64,000 nucleotides of DNA. It comes from Halopenitus persicus (lineage in GTDB: Archaea > Halobacteriota > Halobacteria > Halobacteriales > Haloferacaceae). Positions within the stretch are counted from its first letter, which is position 1; the number at the start of each line of letters is the position of its first letter. A program made the position numbers and the translations under genes. The notes under the pieces are model-generated. The model did no database searches. It was not told where the DNA came from and saw only the letters and a list, made by a program, of their open reading frames with translations. The stretch is taken from contig NZ_AP017558.1 in NCBI RefSeq assembly GCF_002355635.1, positions 620,001 to 684,000 of the forward strand. The letters are read 5' to 3'. Below are positions 43,401-50,143 of this stretch, piece by piece.

Positions 43401-43475
43401 GTGACGGTCGGTGTCTCTGCACTGGGCTCGATTATCGTGGTTGCTGTGATCGTGGCGTTAAGCGGTAGATCGTGA
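40432..43475 (+). pseudogene. Large repeat-built adhesin/spike, 5' end removed by an IS
   Basis: The open frame starts straight after the IS right end and runs about 1,014 codons with no proper start (the first in-frame start-like codon is TTG 40938). The N-terminal 400 residues are tandem Ig/PKD-like modules of about 115 residues, with cores 'PTASASFTPSDWDYNDNVDI' and 'GTISDAFLVDET'. The middle is rich in Asn/Ser/Thr with many N-x-S/T sites. Four cysteine-bearing modules follow (about 42870-43170). Two hydrophobic helices end the protein. It should be a cell-surface or virion attachment protein, type I-anchored at its C-terminus. Confidence 0.75.
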
Positions 43476-43543
43476 AGAGACCAATCCATCCTAACTCCTA
43501 TTTTTAAAAAGAACTGTTTCACGGTGTCTATACAGAACCCGTC

Positions 43544-43993
43544 GTGAGAAACAGCGTGCTCTTCATGTCAACTCTGGTATTCCTGATGGGAGTTATTGGA
43601 GGAACAAACTTCCTCAACTCTCTGTACAGCAGTCATAATGTCGACAGCAACACGACTGTTGAAGTAAGGGAAGAGTACGAAGAATACGAAAGGGCAGTAG
43701 GGGTTGGAGAATACCAGGATGATCCGAACAGCCTCTACAACCGTATTTCAAACCCTAACAGATACACTGGTATAGGAGCAGTTGACCAGGCTATAGCTGG
43801 TGTTCTTGTCGTACCGAAGTTTATCGGAGTCCTGACCACGCCAATTCAGATTGTTGACGGCGTCATCACCGGTCTTCAGCAGTCTACTGTTGGAAGATAC
43901 ATCCCTAATTTTGTTTGGAGCGGATTCCGTATCGGCTTTTACGCTACACTCCTGTACTCAGTGTTCAGCTTGATTATCGGTATGAGGGCGTGA
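43544..43993 (+). CDS. Membrane protein of the virus-like block, 149 residues
   Basis: The GTG start leads into an N-terminal helix 'VLFMSTLVFLMGVIGGTNFL', then an acidic extracellular-type stretch (about 30-75), and two further hydrophobic segments (about 80-110 and 125-147). It is in the same direction as the adhesin and starts 68 bases after it. No family is recognised. Its proximity suggests a partner for membrane anchoring of the adhesin. Confidence 0.65.
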   Translation: MRNSVLFMSTLVFLMGVIGGTNFLNSLYSSHNVDSNTTVEVREEYEEYERAVGVGEYQDDPNSLYNRISNPNRYTGIGAVDQAIAGVLVVPKFIGVLTTPIQIVDGVITGLQQSTVGRYIPNFVWSGFRIGFYATLLYSVFSLIIGMRA

Positions 43994-44002
43994 ATCTTTG
44001 CC

Positions 44003-44326
44003 GTGGCTTTAGAAACTGTACCTAATGGTTCGGAGATGCCGTACAACGCAAGCGGCGTCCAGACTTTCGAAGGCTTGTTTCAGAGAAGCAATGAGTTCAT
44101 GGGCGGTGGATTCGGCTTCGGTATTTTGCTTGTTGTCTGGGGAATCAGCTTCTACACATTGAATGATTTCCCGGTACGGGATTCTGTGAGCGCCAGCACT
44201 TACGTGACTTTTTTGACTTCCGCTATTTTGACGTTGATCGGTGTGGTCGAACCTGCGTTCACGTTTGTGTTGCTGATTAGTTCGATCACGATGGCGGCTT
44301 ACAACTACGGCAACAATCAGGTCTGA
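44003..44326 (+). CDS. Three-helix membrane protein, 107 residues
   Basis: Starts with GTG. A short polar head 'ETVPNGSEMPYNASGVQTF' is followed by helices at about 38-55, 66-85 and 86-100. It begins nine bases after the preceding gene and overlaps, tail to tail, the peptidase-like gene on the other strand by ten bases. No family is recognised; the length and helix layout recall small membrane proteins of archaeal viruses and plasmids. Confidence 0.6.
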   Translation: MALETVPNGSEMPYNASGVQTFEGLFQRSNEFMGGGFGFGILLVVWGISFYTLNDFPVRDSVSASTYVTFLTSAILTLIGVVEPAFTFVLLISSITMAAYNYGNNQV

Positions 44327-44736
44327 AGTAGGACTTGGTTTGCCTGTGTGATCAGGTATGATGTGAGGAAGACGGGGGCGAAAGGTATGTTCTCGATGTT
44401 GAAGATACGTCCTGCAATTATCATCGTGGAACCGGCTGTGAGAAGCAGTGTTTGAAGACCTGTAACCGGTGTATTTGCTGTTGTTATTCCGTAGACGAAG
44501 AGCATAGTTACGTCTCCACGGCTTACCCCCTCAGTTACCCATGCCCAAGCGGTGAAGAAAAGGTAGGAAAAAACCACGGCCAGAAAACCCAGGCCGAAAT
44601 CCAGGTAAAAAGCACTGACCGGCAACATCAAATACAGAAAAACAGGGGAAATCAATCGACTACGCAAATCCTGAACCGAGACCACTAACCAAAGTACAGT
44701 GACCACTCCCAGAGCTAATACTGAGACAGGACTCAC
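44317..44736 (-). CDS. Small A24-type prepilin peptidase-like protein
   Basis: A 139-residue protein of five to six helices. Two aspartates lie where the GxGD aspartyl proteases have them: Asp23 in 'VQDLRSRLISPVF' after helix 1, and Asp75 in 'SRGDVTMLF' after helix 3. This matches the core of archaeal prepilin peptidases, though most are 200 residues or more. It could cleave the two pilin-like proteins at 46311-47459. It leads the last part of a four-gene minus-strand group (46204 to 44317). Protease activity is inferred. Confidence 0.6.
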   Translation of the reverse strand: MSPVSVLALGVVTVLWLVVSVQDLRSRLISPVFLYLMLPVSAFYLDFGLGFLAVVFSYLFFTAWAWVTEGVSRGDVTMLFVYGITTANTPVTGLQTLLLTAGSTMIIAGRIFNIENIPFAPVFLTSYLITQANQVLLQT

Positions 44737-44742
44737 TCCGAT

Positions 44743-44991
44743 TTACGCACCTCGCCGGTCATACCTCTTCAACAAGAAACCGCCACGCAGATTGATATCA
44801 TTCCTTTGCTCAATCATTTTCCCACGACCATTCAGATACAGGACCACTGCATAAGCCATCAAAAGCAATCCTGTCCATCCAACTACAGCTGTGAGAAAGA
44901 GAGAAAACCCTGTCAAGAACAACAGTATTCTATAGTACCATTTGTTTGGAAGACTTCCTTTCCTCTGCTTCACCAAATCCAATCTAACCAT
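44743..44991 (-). CDS. Two-helix basic membrane protein, 82 residues
   Basis: A basic head (MVRLDLVKQRKGSLP) is followed by two adjoining helices (about 20-52) and a basic, arginine-rich tail ending RYDRRGA. It lies six bases before the peptidase-like gene in the same direction. The strong positive charge is unusual for a haloarchaeal protein and suits contact with DNA or lipid headgroups in a particle. No family is recognised. Confidence 0.6.
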   Translation of the reverse strand: MVRLDLVKQRKGSLPNKWYYRILLFLTGFSLFLTAVVGWTGLLLMAYAVVLYLNGRGKMIEQRNDINLRGGFLLKRYDRRGA

Positions 44992-45043
44992 TACAATCCA
45001 CCTCTTGAAAGAGAATTAAAAAGAAGAAGATTACAGACCATTG

Positions 45044-45664
45044 TTACTGGCCTGGCGGTGCTGCATTCCCACCGCTGTTCTGAATTGCATTGGCAAGACT
45101 TGGAATCTGCTCGGTCAACTGCTTCAGGTACGGTACAGCGTCTCCAAACTGCTGTCCGAAAGCATAGATCACAATCGCAACCGACACAGCTGTAACCACA
45201 AGCATCACCATATCCCTGTTCTCCGCGATGAATCCAGGTACAGTGTACTTCTTGTTTGACTTCTCCAAGTGGCTTGTATAGAAATTCAAGCGTTCATCAC
45301 GGTTGTCTAACGCCAGTGCATCCAGAGAGGCAACCTGTTTAGACTCTCCCTCCTGGTCCTCAGTCACTAACCCATTTTTATCAGAGAGATCGAATTTGAC
45401 AGGTACGAAGTCATCATCCTCGACCTCTGCAATCATCAAGAAGTCGGTTCCAGCGGCCGTGGTTTCAACGTAATCCAGTGGAACTGCTTTAGTTTCTTCT
45501 CCGGTTTTGAAAACGTGTGCATTAGGCTGATCATCATATTTCAGCCTGACAGCATCAGTGAACTGCGGAACCCATGTACTGCCTCTTTTCCGCCATATTA
45601 TAGCTTTTGTAGGGAAATAATTCTTCCAAAATAGTATTTTGTCTTTGATTAGGTCAGTTCTCAT
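45044..45664 (-). CDS. Single-pass protein of the virus-like block, 206 residues
   Basis: Residues 1-145 form a soluble domain with beta-type patterns ('KAIIWRKRGSTWVPQF', 'AVPLDYVETTAAGTDFLMI'). One helix follows (about 155-172), then a short tail ending NAAPPGQ. The topology, with a large cytosolic-type domain and one membrane anchor near the end, could suit a matrix or assembly factor. It starts nine bases after the 176-residue gene on the minus strand. No family is recognised. Confidence 0.6.
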   Translation of the reverse strand: MRTDLIKDKILFWKNYFPTKAIIWRKRGSTWVPQFTDAVRLKYDDQPNAHVFKTGEETKAVPLDYVETTAAGTDFLMIAEVEDDDFVPVKFDLSDKNGLVTEDQEGESKQVASLDALALDNRDERLNFYTSHLEKSNKKYTVPGFIAENRDMVMLVVTAVSVAIVIYAFGQQFGDAVPYLKQLTEQIPSLANAIQNSGGNAAPPGQ

Positions 45665-45673
45665 ACAATCATA

Positions 45674-46204
45674 TCATCCTCCAAGTCCGAAGAAGCTCAT
45701 ACCGCTGTCACTGTCGTTATCAGCGTGAGTGGTTTTGGAAACGGTTTTCGTGGTCTTCGCCACAGCATCCAGTGTTCTACCGTCCTTCGCCCGTTTGAAC
45801 GCAGAATAACAGTTGTCAGTCACAATCTCCATGACTTTTTCAGCGGTTCCACGTTTTGTGATACCGTATTCGCTCCAGTTCTCAGTTAGTTCAAGAGAGA
45901 TAGCACGGTGCAGGCTTTTCATTACACGTTTGATTTCTGTCTCGTCGTAGATCGAGGTAGTCTGGTTCTTGTCGACGATACCACGCACCAGGCCGACCAC
46001 GTTCTCCACTCCTTCCTGGTTCAGTAGATTGTTTTCTCGTTCTTTCCATACTCGGGTGGTGTTTCCTTGTTTGTCTTTCTGCTTCACTGGTTCAAGTCCG
46101 AGGTGGAATCGCAGTCTGTTCGCCAGTTTATCTGTTTCAAGTTGTTGCTGTAATGCAGTGGCGTCCTGCGATAGCTGATGTTGCTCAGTTATTTGGTCGG
46201 TCAT
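45674..46204 (-). CDS. Soluble helical protein, 176 residues
   Basis: Mostly helical and rich in Gln, Glu, Lys and Thr, without membrane segments; it ends in a glycine-rich 'SGMSFFGLGG' tail. It is the first gene of the minus-strand group 46204-44317, divergent from the pilin/capsid-like genes across a 106-base promoter space. The glycine-rich tail could be a docking peptide. Function unknown. Confidence 0.6.
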   Translation of the reverse strand: MTDQITEQHQLSQDATALQQQLETDKLANRLRFHLGLEPVKQKDKQGNTTRVWKERENNLLNQEGVENVVGLVRGIVDKNQTTSIYDETEIKRVMKSLHRAISLELTENWSEYGITKRGTAEKVMEIVTDNCYSAFKRAKDGRTLDAVAKTTKTVSKTTHADNDSDSGMSFFGLGG

Positions 46205-46276
46205 ACTTCTGAAGACTGTACAGCTTCTCGTTCTTTAAAAAGACTTCCGAGAACCCTTGATTTTCGTCCGACCCGG

Positions 46277-46287
46277 TTTAAAAACAA
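46277..46287 (+). promoter_or_regulatory. TATA-like element for the pilin/capsid-like operon
   Basis: GTTTAAAAACA lies 24-34 bases before ATG 46311, between the divergent gene groups. The spacing supports that ATG as a leaderless start. Confidence 0.4.
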
Positions 46288-46310
46288 CTGTACACAACAC
46301 CTTCTCCGTG

Positions 46311-46736
46311 ATGAAATTCCCTTCATCAAAACCCTGTTCTAACAACCACGCAACATCCCTCACGAAAAGAGGGGGAGGTGACAAATCAACAGTGGATCTT
46401 TCCCATTACGAAAGAACCGGTAAAGCTGCAACCGAAGCAGCAATCGCATCCTTCAAAGGCAAAGAAGCTGGACAAGTCTCAATCGACAGACTACAAGGCT
46501 ACGCAATCGCATTCGTAGTCATTGGTGTGGTCCTAACCGTAGGACTAAGAGTACTGTCCGGAGTCGACGCCCAGATCAACGACACCACAGCAAGCGAAGG
46601 AGCACAGCAAGCAATGGACGGACTCGTCACATTCACAAACTGGCTTCCTATCATCGCGCTGGTCGTTGTATCTGCAATAATCATCGGGCTTGTCTCGATG
46701 TTTAGAGGAAGCAACGGTTCAAGAGGAATGGCGTAA
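46311..46736 (+). CDS. Two-helix pilin/capsid-like protein, first paralogue
   Basis: A 141-residue precursor. A basic 54-residue leader ends 'GKEAG', then 'QVSIDRLQGYAIAF' opens the first long helix (about 62-84). The Q-x-S-x-D pattern right after glycine resembles the cleavage site of archaeal class III (DUF361-type) prepilins. A short polar loop leads to a second helix (about 111-131) and the tail 'FRGSNGSRGMA'. A second C-terminal helix is not normal for pilins but is the hallmark of spindle-shaped virus major capsid proteins, which are also processed at their N-terminus. The mature protein would be 87 residues. Confidence 0.7.
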   Translation: MKFPSSKPCSNNHATSLTKRGGGDKSTVDLSHYERTGKAATEAAIASFKGKEAGQVSIDRLQGYAIAFVVIGVVLTVGLRVLSGVDAQINDTTASEGAQQAMDGLVTFTNWLPIIALVVVSAIIIGLVSMFRGSNGSRGMA

Positions 46737-46874
46737 AACCCATCTCCTTCTTGACCGTTCAAAAGCCAGGAAAACACCTCTTCCTGTGCTTCCTCGGCCT
46801 GAAGATGTCTAACTGGCATCCAGTTCAGGCCGTCCACGTATCACTCGTTTTGTTCACGGATGTGCAATCCGATT

Positions 46875-47459
46875 ATGAAAACCAACAACATTTTCGATAA
46901 GGCTGAAGGCCAGGTCTCTCTAGACCGTCTGCAAGGCTACGCTATCGCCTTCGTGGTGATTGGTGTAGTTCTGACCGTCGGCCTCTCTATCCTCGGCGGA
47001 GTCGAGGACGCAATGTATCTCACAGAAGAAGTTACTGATGAGATGCATCAGCCTGGTACACCGTTCCCAACCAATGTAACGGTGGATAAGGCTACTGATG
47101 CGGACTTCCTCCGTGTCTCAGCTGGATCTGAAACAGTGACATTCTATGATTCCAGTGCTGGATCGAACACAACTCTAAGTGAAGGTACGGATTACGACGC
47201 GTACTATGATTCCGGCAAGTTTGAGATGCTGAACAGTACGGCGTTGACAGATTATGACTCTGCCAGCGACGAGCTGTACTTTGACTACGATGCTGAGGTT
47301 GAGGACGCGAAAGCTCAGCAGGGTGCAAGCTCTGCGATGGATGGTCTGACGACCTTTACGAACTGGCTTCCAATTATCGCCCTCGTAGTCGTCTCGGCCA
47401 TAATTATCGGGCTTGTCTCGATGTTTAGAGGCAGTGGCGGTACAAGAGGAATGGCCTAA
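46875..47459 (+). CDS. Two-helix pilin/capsid-like protein, second paralogue
   Basis: A 194-residue protein with a 12-residue leader 'MKTNNIFDKAEG' followed by 'QVSLDRLQGYAIAFVVIGVV', nearly identical to the first paralogue. The second helix and the tail 'FRGSGGTRGMA' are also shared. Between the helices it has about 65 extra residues rich in Asp, Ser and Thr with several N-x-S/T sites, which would be displayed outside. The pair could be a minor, decorated and a major, plain subunit of one structure. The short leader makes it the clearest case for prepilin-type processing. Confidence 0.75.
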   Translation: MKTNNIFDKAEGQVSLDRLQGYAIAFVVIGVVLTVGLSILGGVEDAMYLTEEVTDEMHQPGTPFPTNVTVDKATDADFLRVSAGSETVTFYDSSAGSNTTLSEGTDYDAYYDSGKFEMLNSTALTDYDSASDELYFDYDAEVEDAKAQQGASSAMDGLTTFTNWLPIIALVVVSAIIIGLVSMFRGSGGTRGMA

Positions 47460-47514
47460 AAATTATTCCAACCTCTCCTTTCTTTTTTAAAGACCAGTTT
47501 GCAGAACCTGTTCC

Positions 47515-47799
47515 ATGGCTGAAATAGTACTTGCATTCACTGTTCTTGCCTTCGTATTCGCATACCTGGCCGTCAACACACCGAAAGAACACGGCCCACT
47601 ACAGATCCTGAACTACGTACTGACCTTCCTAACAATATTCTTCACCGGATACCTGGCCTACGCCCGCAAAGTATCCGAACAAGAAGGCCTGCTCATTGTC
47701 TGGAACAACGCTTTCGCCTATGTATTCTATATCGTGGTCGCGTACTTCATGATCTACATCCTCGTGAAGGCGTTTGAACTCTACAAATCCAAGTCATAA
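47515..47799 (+). CDS. Three-helix membrane protein, 94 residues
   Basis: Almost all hydrophobic, with helices at about 3-20, 30-50 and 65-88 and a basic tail ELYKSKS. It follows the second paralogue by 55 bases in the same direction and shares its composition. No family is recognised; probably a further membrane component of the same structure. Confidence 0.6.
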   Translation: MAEIVLAFTVLAFVFAYLAVNTPKEHGPLQILNYVLTFLTIFFTGYLAYARKVSEQEGLLIVWNNAFAYVFYIVVAYFMIYILVKAFELYKSKS

Positions 47800-47811
47800 A
47801 CACATCCAAAG

Positions 47812-48123
47812 GTGCTGACAGCTTTGAACGAATCAAATACCGGGAAGAATAAAGAGAGTAAAAGAAAGGAGAGAGCTGAGAATGGACGTGGGAAAGGAAC
47901 CCGTGTCTACGTAGGTATGGAGCTGCTTGATGTCTTGGAACGTTTCCAGGAGATCGGGGACTACAGTACGATGCGTGAGGCCAGCGACGAACTTGGGAGA
48001 ATATTGAAGCGGTATAACGTGTTGCTGGAGGATCCTGAGACTGTGGAACGCAGAAGAGATAGACGTCAAGAAGAAAATGAAGAGGATGAAGATGACGGGT
48101 TTGCTAGCTTCGTAGGTTCATAA
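47812..48123 (+). CDS. Charged protein with a ribbon-helix-helix-like core
   Basis: A 103-residue protein with a basic N-terminus (to about residue 30), then 'GTRVYVGMELLDVLERFQEI' and 'TMREASDELGRILKRY', which have the strand-helix-helix pattern of small DNA-binding regulators, and a very acidic tail. It starts 12 bases after the preceding gene, with GTG 47812 or a TTG four codons later. It could regulate the element; this rests on pattern only. Confidence 0.55.
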   Translation: MLTALNESNTGKNKESKRKERAENGRGKGTRVYVGMELLDVLERFQEIGDYSTMREASDELGRILKRYNVLLEDPETVERRRDRRQEENEEDEDDGFASFVGS

Positions 48124-48140
48124 CAGCTTTCTACCTTTTT

Positions 48141-48374
48141 TTAAGAGTAGGAGTGTTCGTTCTGCACTGGTTTCAGGTCTTGACCTGGTTTCTTGTAGTG
48201 GACGTAGACTGTGGCAGGACGGTTGGATTTCGCCAGTGATTTGGCTTTTTCTACAGCTGGTTGCTTGGTGTCTTCAGTGGCTGAGGCTTGCTGTGCAGCT
48301 GCTTTCTTGACTTTCCATTCTCTGTCTTGGTCGCTGTAGATGACGTGGTACTCAGTCATGTAGAAGGTGGTCAA
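48141..48374 (-). CDS. DUF2188-like small protein
   Basis: A 77-residue protein with 'HVIYSDQDREWKVKKAAAQQ' and 'AVEKAKSLAKSNRPATVYVH', matching the W-x-V, alternating Ala/Lys helix and V-x-V-H parts of DUF2188. Such proteins are small and of unknown function. It is convergent with the 103-residue gene, with 17 bases between stops. Confidence 0.65.
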   Translation of the reverse strand: MTTFYMTEYHVIYSDQDREWKVKKAAAQQASATEDTKQPAVEKAKSLAKSNRPATVYVHYKKPGQDLKPVQNEHSYS

Positions 48375-48459
48375 CCGGTTATTTAAAAAACTACAGTTGC
48401 TAATTCAGTGATTAAACCTGGTTTTCGAGGTTTTCTGCCGTGTTTTTGCAGGCTGTGAG

Positions 48460-48879
48460 GTGGTTCAGTCTTCCGTGGAATATGTTGAGTATATGCTGGA
48501 GTCGGATGAATCCGACAGTGAAGTAGTGGGTGATTGGAAAGGAATAGAGGCAATTCTGGAAGAGACTGCTGAGAATGATAAAGTCCGTATCTCTGAGAGA
48601 GTTCGGCAGGTCTACGAAGAGTTAGAAGACCGTCGGGAAGTGTTTGACGAGAATCTGGAAGAGATTGATCAGAGAATCCAGAAGCATGAGAACCGGTTAG
48701 ATGGGACCCATCCGAATGAAGAAGATTCGATCCGCCGGAAGCTGATGCAGTTGCGTGATATGAAGCTGCAGGAGCGGAAGCAGTACTGGCGCGACATCCA
48801 GGATCTTAAGGAGGAGCTTCGTGGCTTGTTGGTGAAACTGGATGAGTTGGATCAGCCCGGATTGGAAGAGCTTATTTGA
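48460..48879 (+). CDS. Coiled-coil protein, 139 residues
   Basis: GTG start; residues 45-135 are an almost continuous charged helix with heptads ('VYEELEDRREVFDENLEEID', 'RKLMQLRDMKLQERKQYW'). No motif shows function. It is the last gene before the right attachment site. Confidence 0.6.
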   Translation: MVQSSVEYVEYMLESDESDSEVVGDWKGIEAILEETAENDKVRISERVRQVYEELEDRREVFDENLEEIDQRIQKHENRLDGTHPNEEDSIRRKLMQLRDMKLQERKQYWRDIQDLKEELRGLLVKLDELDQPGLEELI

Positions 48880-48979
48880 CCTTTCTCAGAGGACAGTGAT
48901 AACTGTATATTTGTCCATCAAAGCTTTTACTAGACTAGCGAACGTTACAGAGAATGCCCTATGCTTGGCACCAAAGAGA

Positions 48980-48995
48980 AGGCCTCGGCACTCAT
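48980..48995. other. Right attachment repeat of the accessory region
   Basis: AGGCCTCGGCACTCAT repeats the left site exactly. GC-rich host DNA resumes at once. An 8-base perfect stem, CTCGGCAC (48984-48991) and GTGCCGAG (49013-49020), overlaps the core and its flank, so the target was probably a hairpin-forming sequence. Confidence 0.7.
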
Positions 48996-49550
48996 AGGGC
49001 TCGTCGTCGCCGGTGCCGAGCCGGCTCGGAGCGGTGGATCGTCATCGGCCGGGAATCGGTAGGACCGGCCGGGTGTTAAACGCTGCTTCATACCGACGCC
49101 GGCCACAGCTGAGTGGGGTCGGACGCGTCAAACCACGAACGAGGAACCGCCCGCCCGAGTGGGGCGGGACGTGAGGAACCGACCGGACGATCGTGCCTAT
49201 CGTGGCTCGGCCCTCCAGGTGCCGTCGCCGCCGAGGTCGCCCGCGAACGCGTTCTCGGCGTCGATCGTGTTCGGCAACCGCCGTCGGTCGGTCGCGTCGA
49301 ACGTCGCCGGAACCCCCGCGAGCGGGTCCGCATATCGGTCGCGGGGAGTCCGGTCCGCCTCCGGCGGCGTGGTCGTCGGGGCCGAAGCGATGCCGTCGGT
49401 CTCGGGTCGCGGATCAGCCGTGTACTACGGATGCCATCATCGGACCGAACGACCCAATAGATAATAAACGTTCGTGATGAACCAATTCTTTCCGAATGAT
49501 TAATGATGACGGATCTGGACGGCGGATCGGAATGAGCGATGCCGGCGACG
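48996..49550. other. GC-rich spacer right of the attachment site
   Basis: No intact gene. On the minus strand 48981-49060 resembles the start of a small frame containing 'GDDEPYEC', broken by a stop. A second minus-strand fragment covers 49197-49427 (see separate entry). The rest shows nothing recognisable. Confidence 0.5.
49197..49427 (-). pseudogene. C-terminal fragment of an unidentified protein
   Basis: About 76 codons without a start and with haloarchaeal composition, reading 'RYADPLAGVPATFDATDRRR' and 'LPNTIDAENAFAGDLGGDG' before a TAG. It looks like the tail of a truncated gene next to the integration site. The parent family is not recognised. Confidence 0.35.
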
Positions 49551-50045
49551 TCACTCCACGAGGTCGCCGTCGAGGGTGATCGAGTCGGTCGCGGCGTTCC
49601 GGAGGGCGTCCGACCGCCCGAACTCGCCGGGCGCGATCGCCACGGTTCGCACGCCGTAGCCGTTGGCCGTCTCCACGACCGGCTTGAAGTCGGTGTCGCG
49701 GGAGGCGATCGCGAGGGTCGTCATCCGACCCTCGGCGGCGAACCGGGTGGCGTCGACGGCCAGCTTCACGTCGACGTCGCCGGAGGTGATGACGACCTCG
49801 TAGCCGCGCGCCTCCGCCGCCTGGATCAGCCCCGGCGTCGCGTGCTCGTCGAGGTACAGGCGGGCGGTCACGAGCGCCCCCTCGGCGGCCGCCGCCGCCC
49901 GGACGTCGTCCAGGTCGACGTCGAACTCCTCGCGCAGGACGTTCGGCCCGTCGACGAACAGCGCTACGCCGGGCGTCCGTTCGACGTGGGGGCCCCCGAC
50001 CGTCGTCGTGCTCGGTCCCGCATCCCCGTCGGCGTCCGCATCCAT
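49551..50045 (-). CDS. NYN-domain (PIN-like) RNase family protein
   Basis: A 164-residue protein of the LabA/NYN group. Metal-binding acids of the PIN-like fold are in 'ALFVDGPNVLREEFDVD' (about residue 30), 'TSGDVDVKLAVDAT' and 'LAIASRDTDFKPVVETA'. The family is thought to cleave RNA. ATG at 50045 is preferred; a GTG at 50141 extends the frame up to the border of the TnpB element, so the element sits in what may have been its promoter or N-terminal region. Confidence 0.8.
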   Translation of the reverse strand: MDADADGDAGPSTTTVGGPHVERTPGVALFVDGPNVLREEFDVDLDDVRAAAAAEGALVTARLYLDEHATPGLIQAAEARGYEVVITSGDVDVKLAVDATRFAAEGRMTTLAIASRDTDFKPVVETANGYGVRTVAIAPGEFGRSDALRNAATDSITLDGDLVE

Positions 50046-50143
50046 ACGCGCCCTACCGGTCGCGGGAGCATAGGCGTCCCGATCCGCGGTCGTCGCGACG
50101 GGCCGGGGACCGACCGCGAGCGGTTTCGGTCGCGATTCCACAG

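Larger units (their letters stand above)
28646..48995. mobile_element. Integrated accessory region bounded by 16-base direct repeats
   Basis: The 20.3 kb between the two copies of AGGCCTCGGCACTCAT is AT-richer than the flanks. It carries two integrase modules, IS5-type elements, glycosyltransferases and a block of virus-like membrane proteins. Degenerate internal attachment-like sites (30261-30345 and 37405-37415) suggest at least two integrations in tandem. The oldest (28.65-30.3 kb) is decayed and the younger one spans about 37.4-49.0 kb. No tRNA gene is seen at either end. Confidence 0.65.

Noticed and set aside
44452-44688. Plus-strand 78-codon frame
   Set aside because: Antisense to the prepilin peptidase-like gene and rich in Cys, Gln and Lys without pattern.
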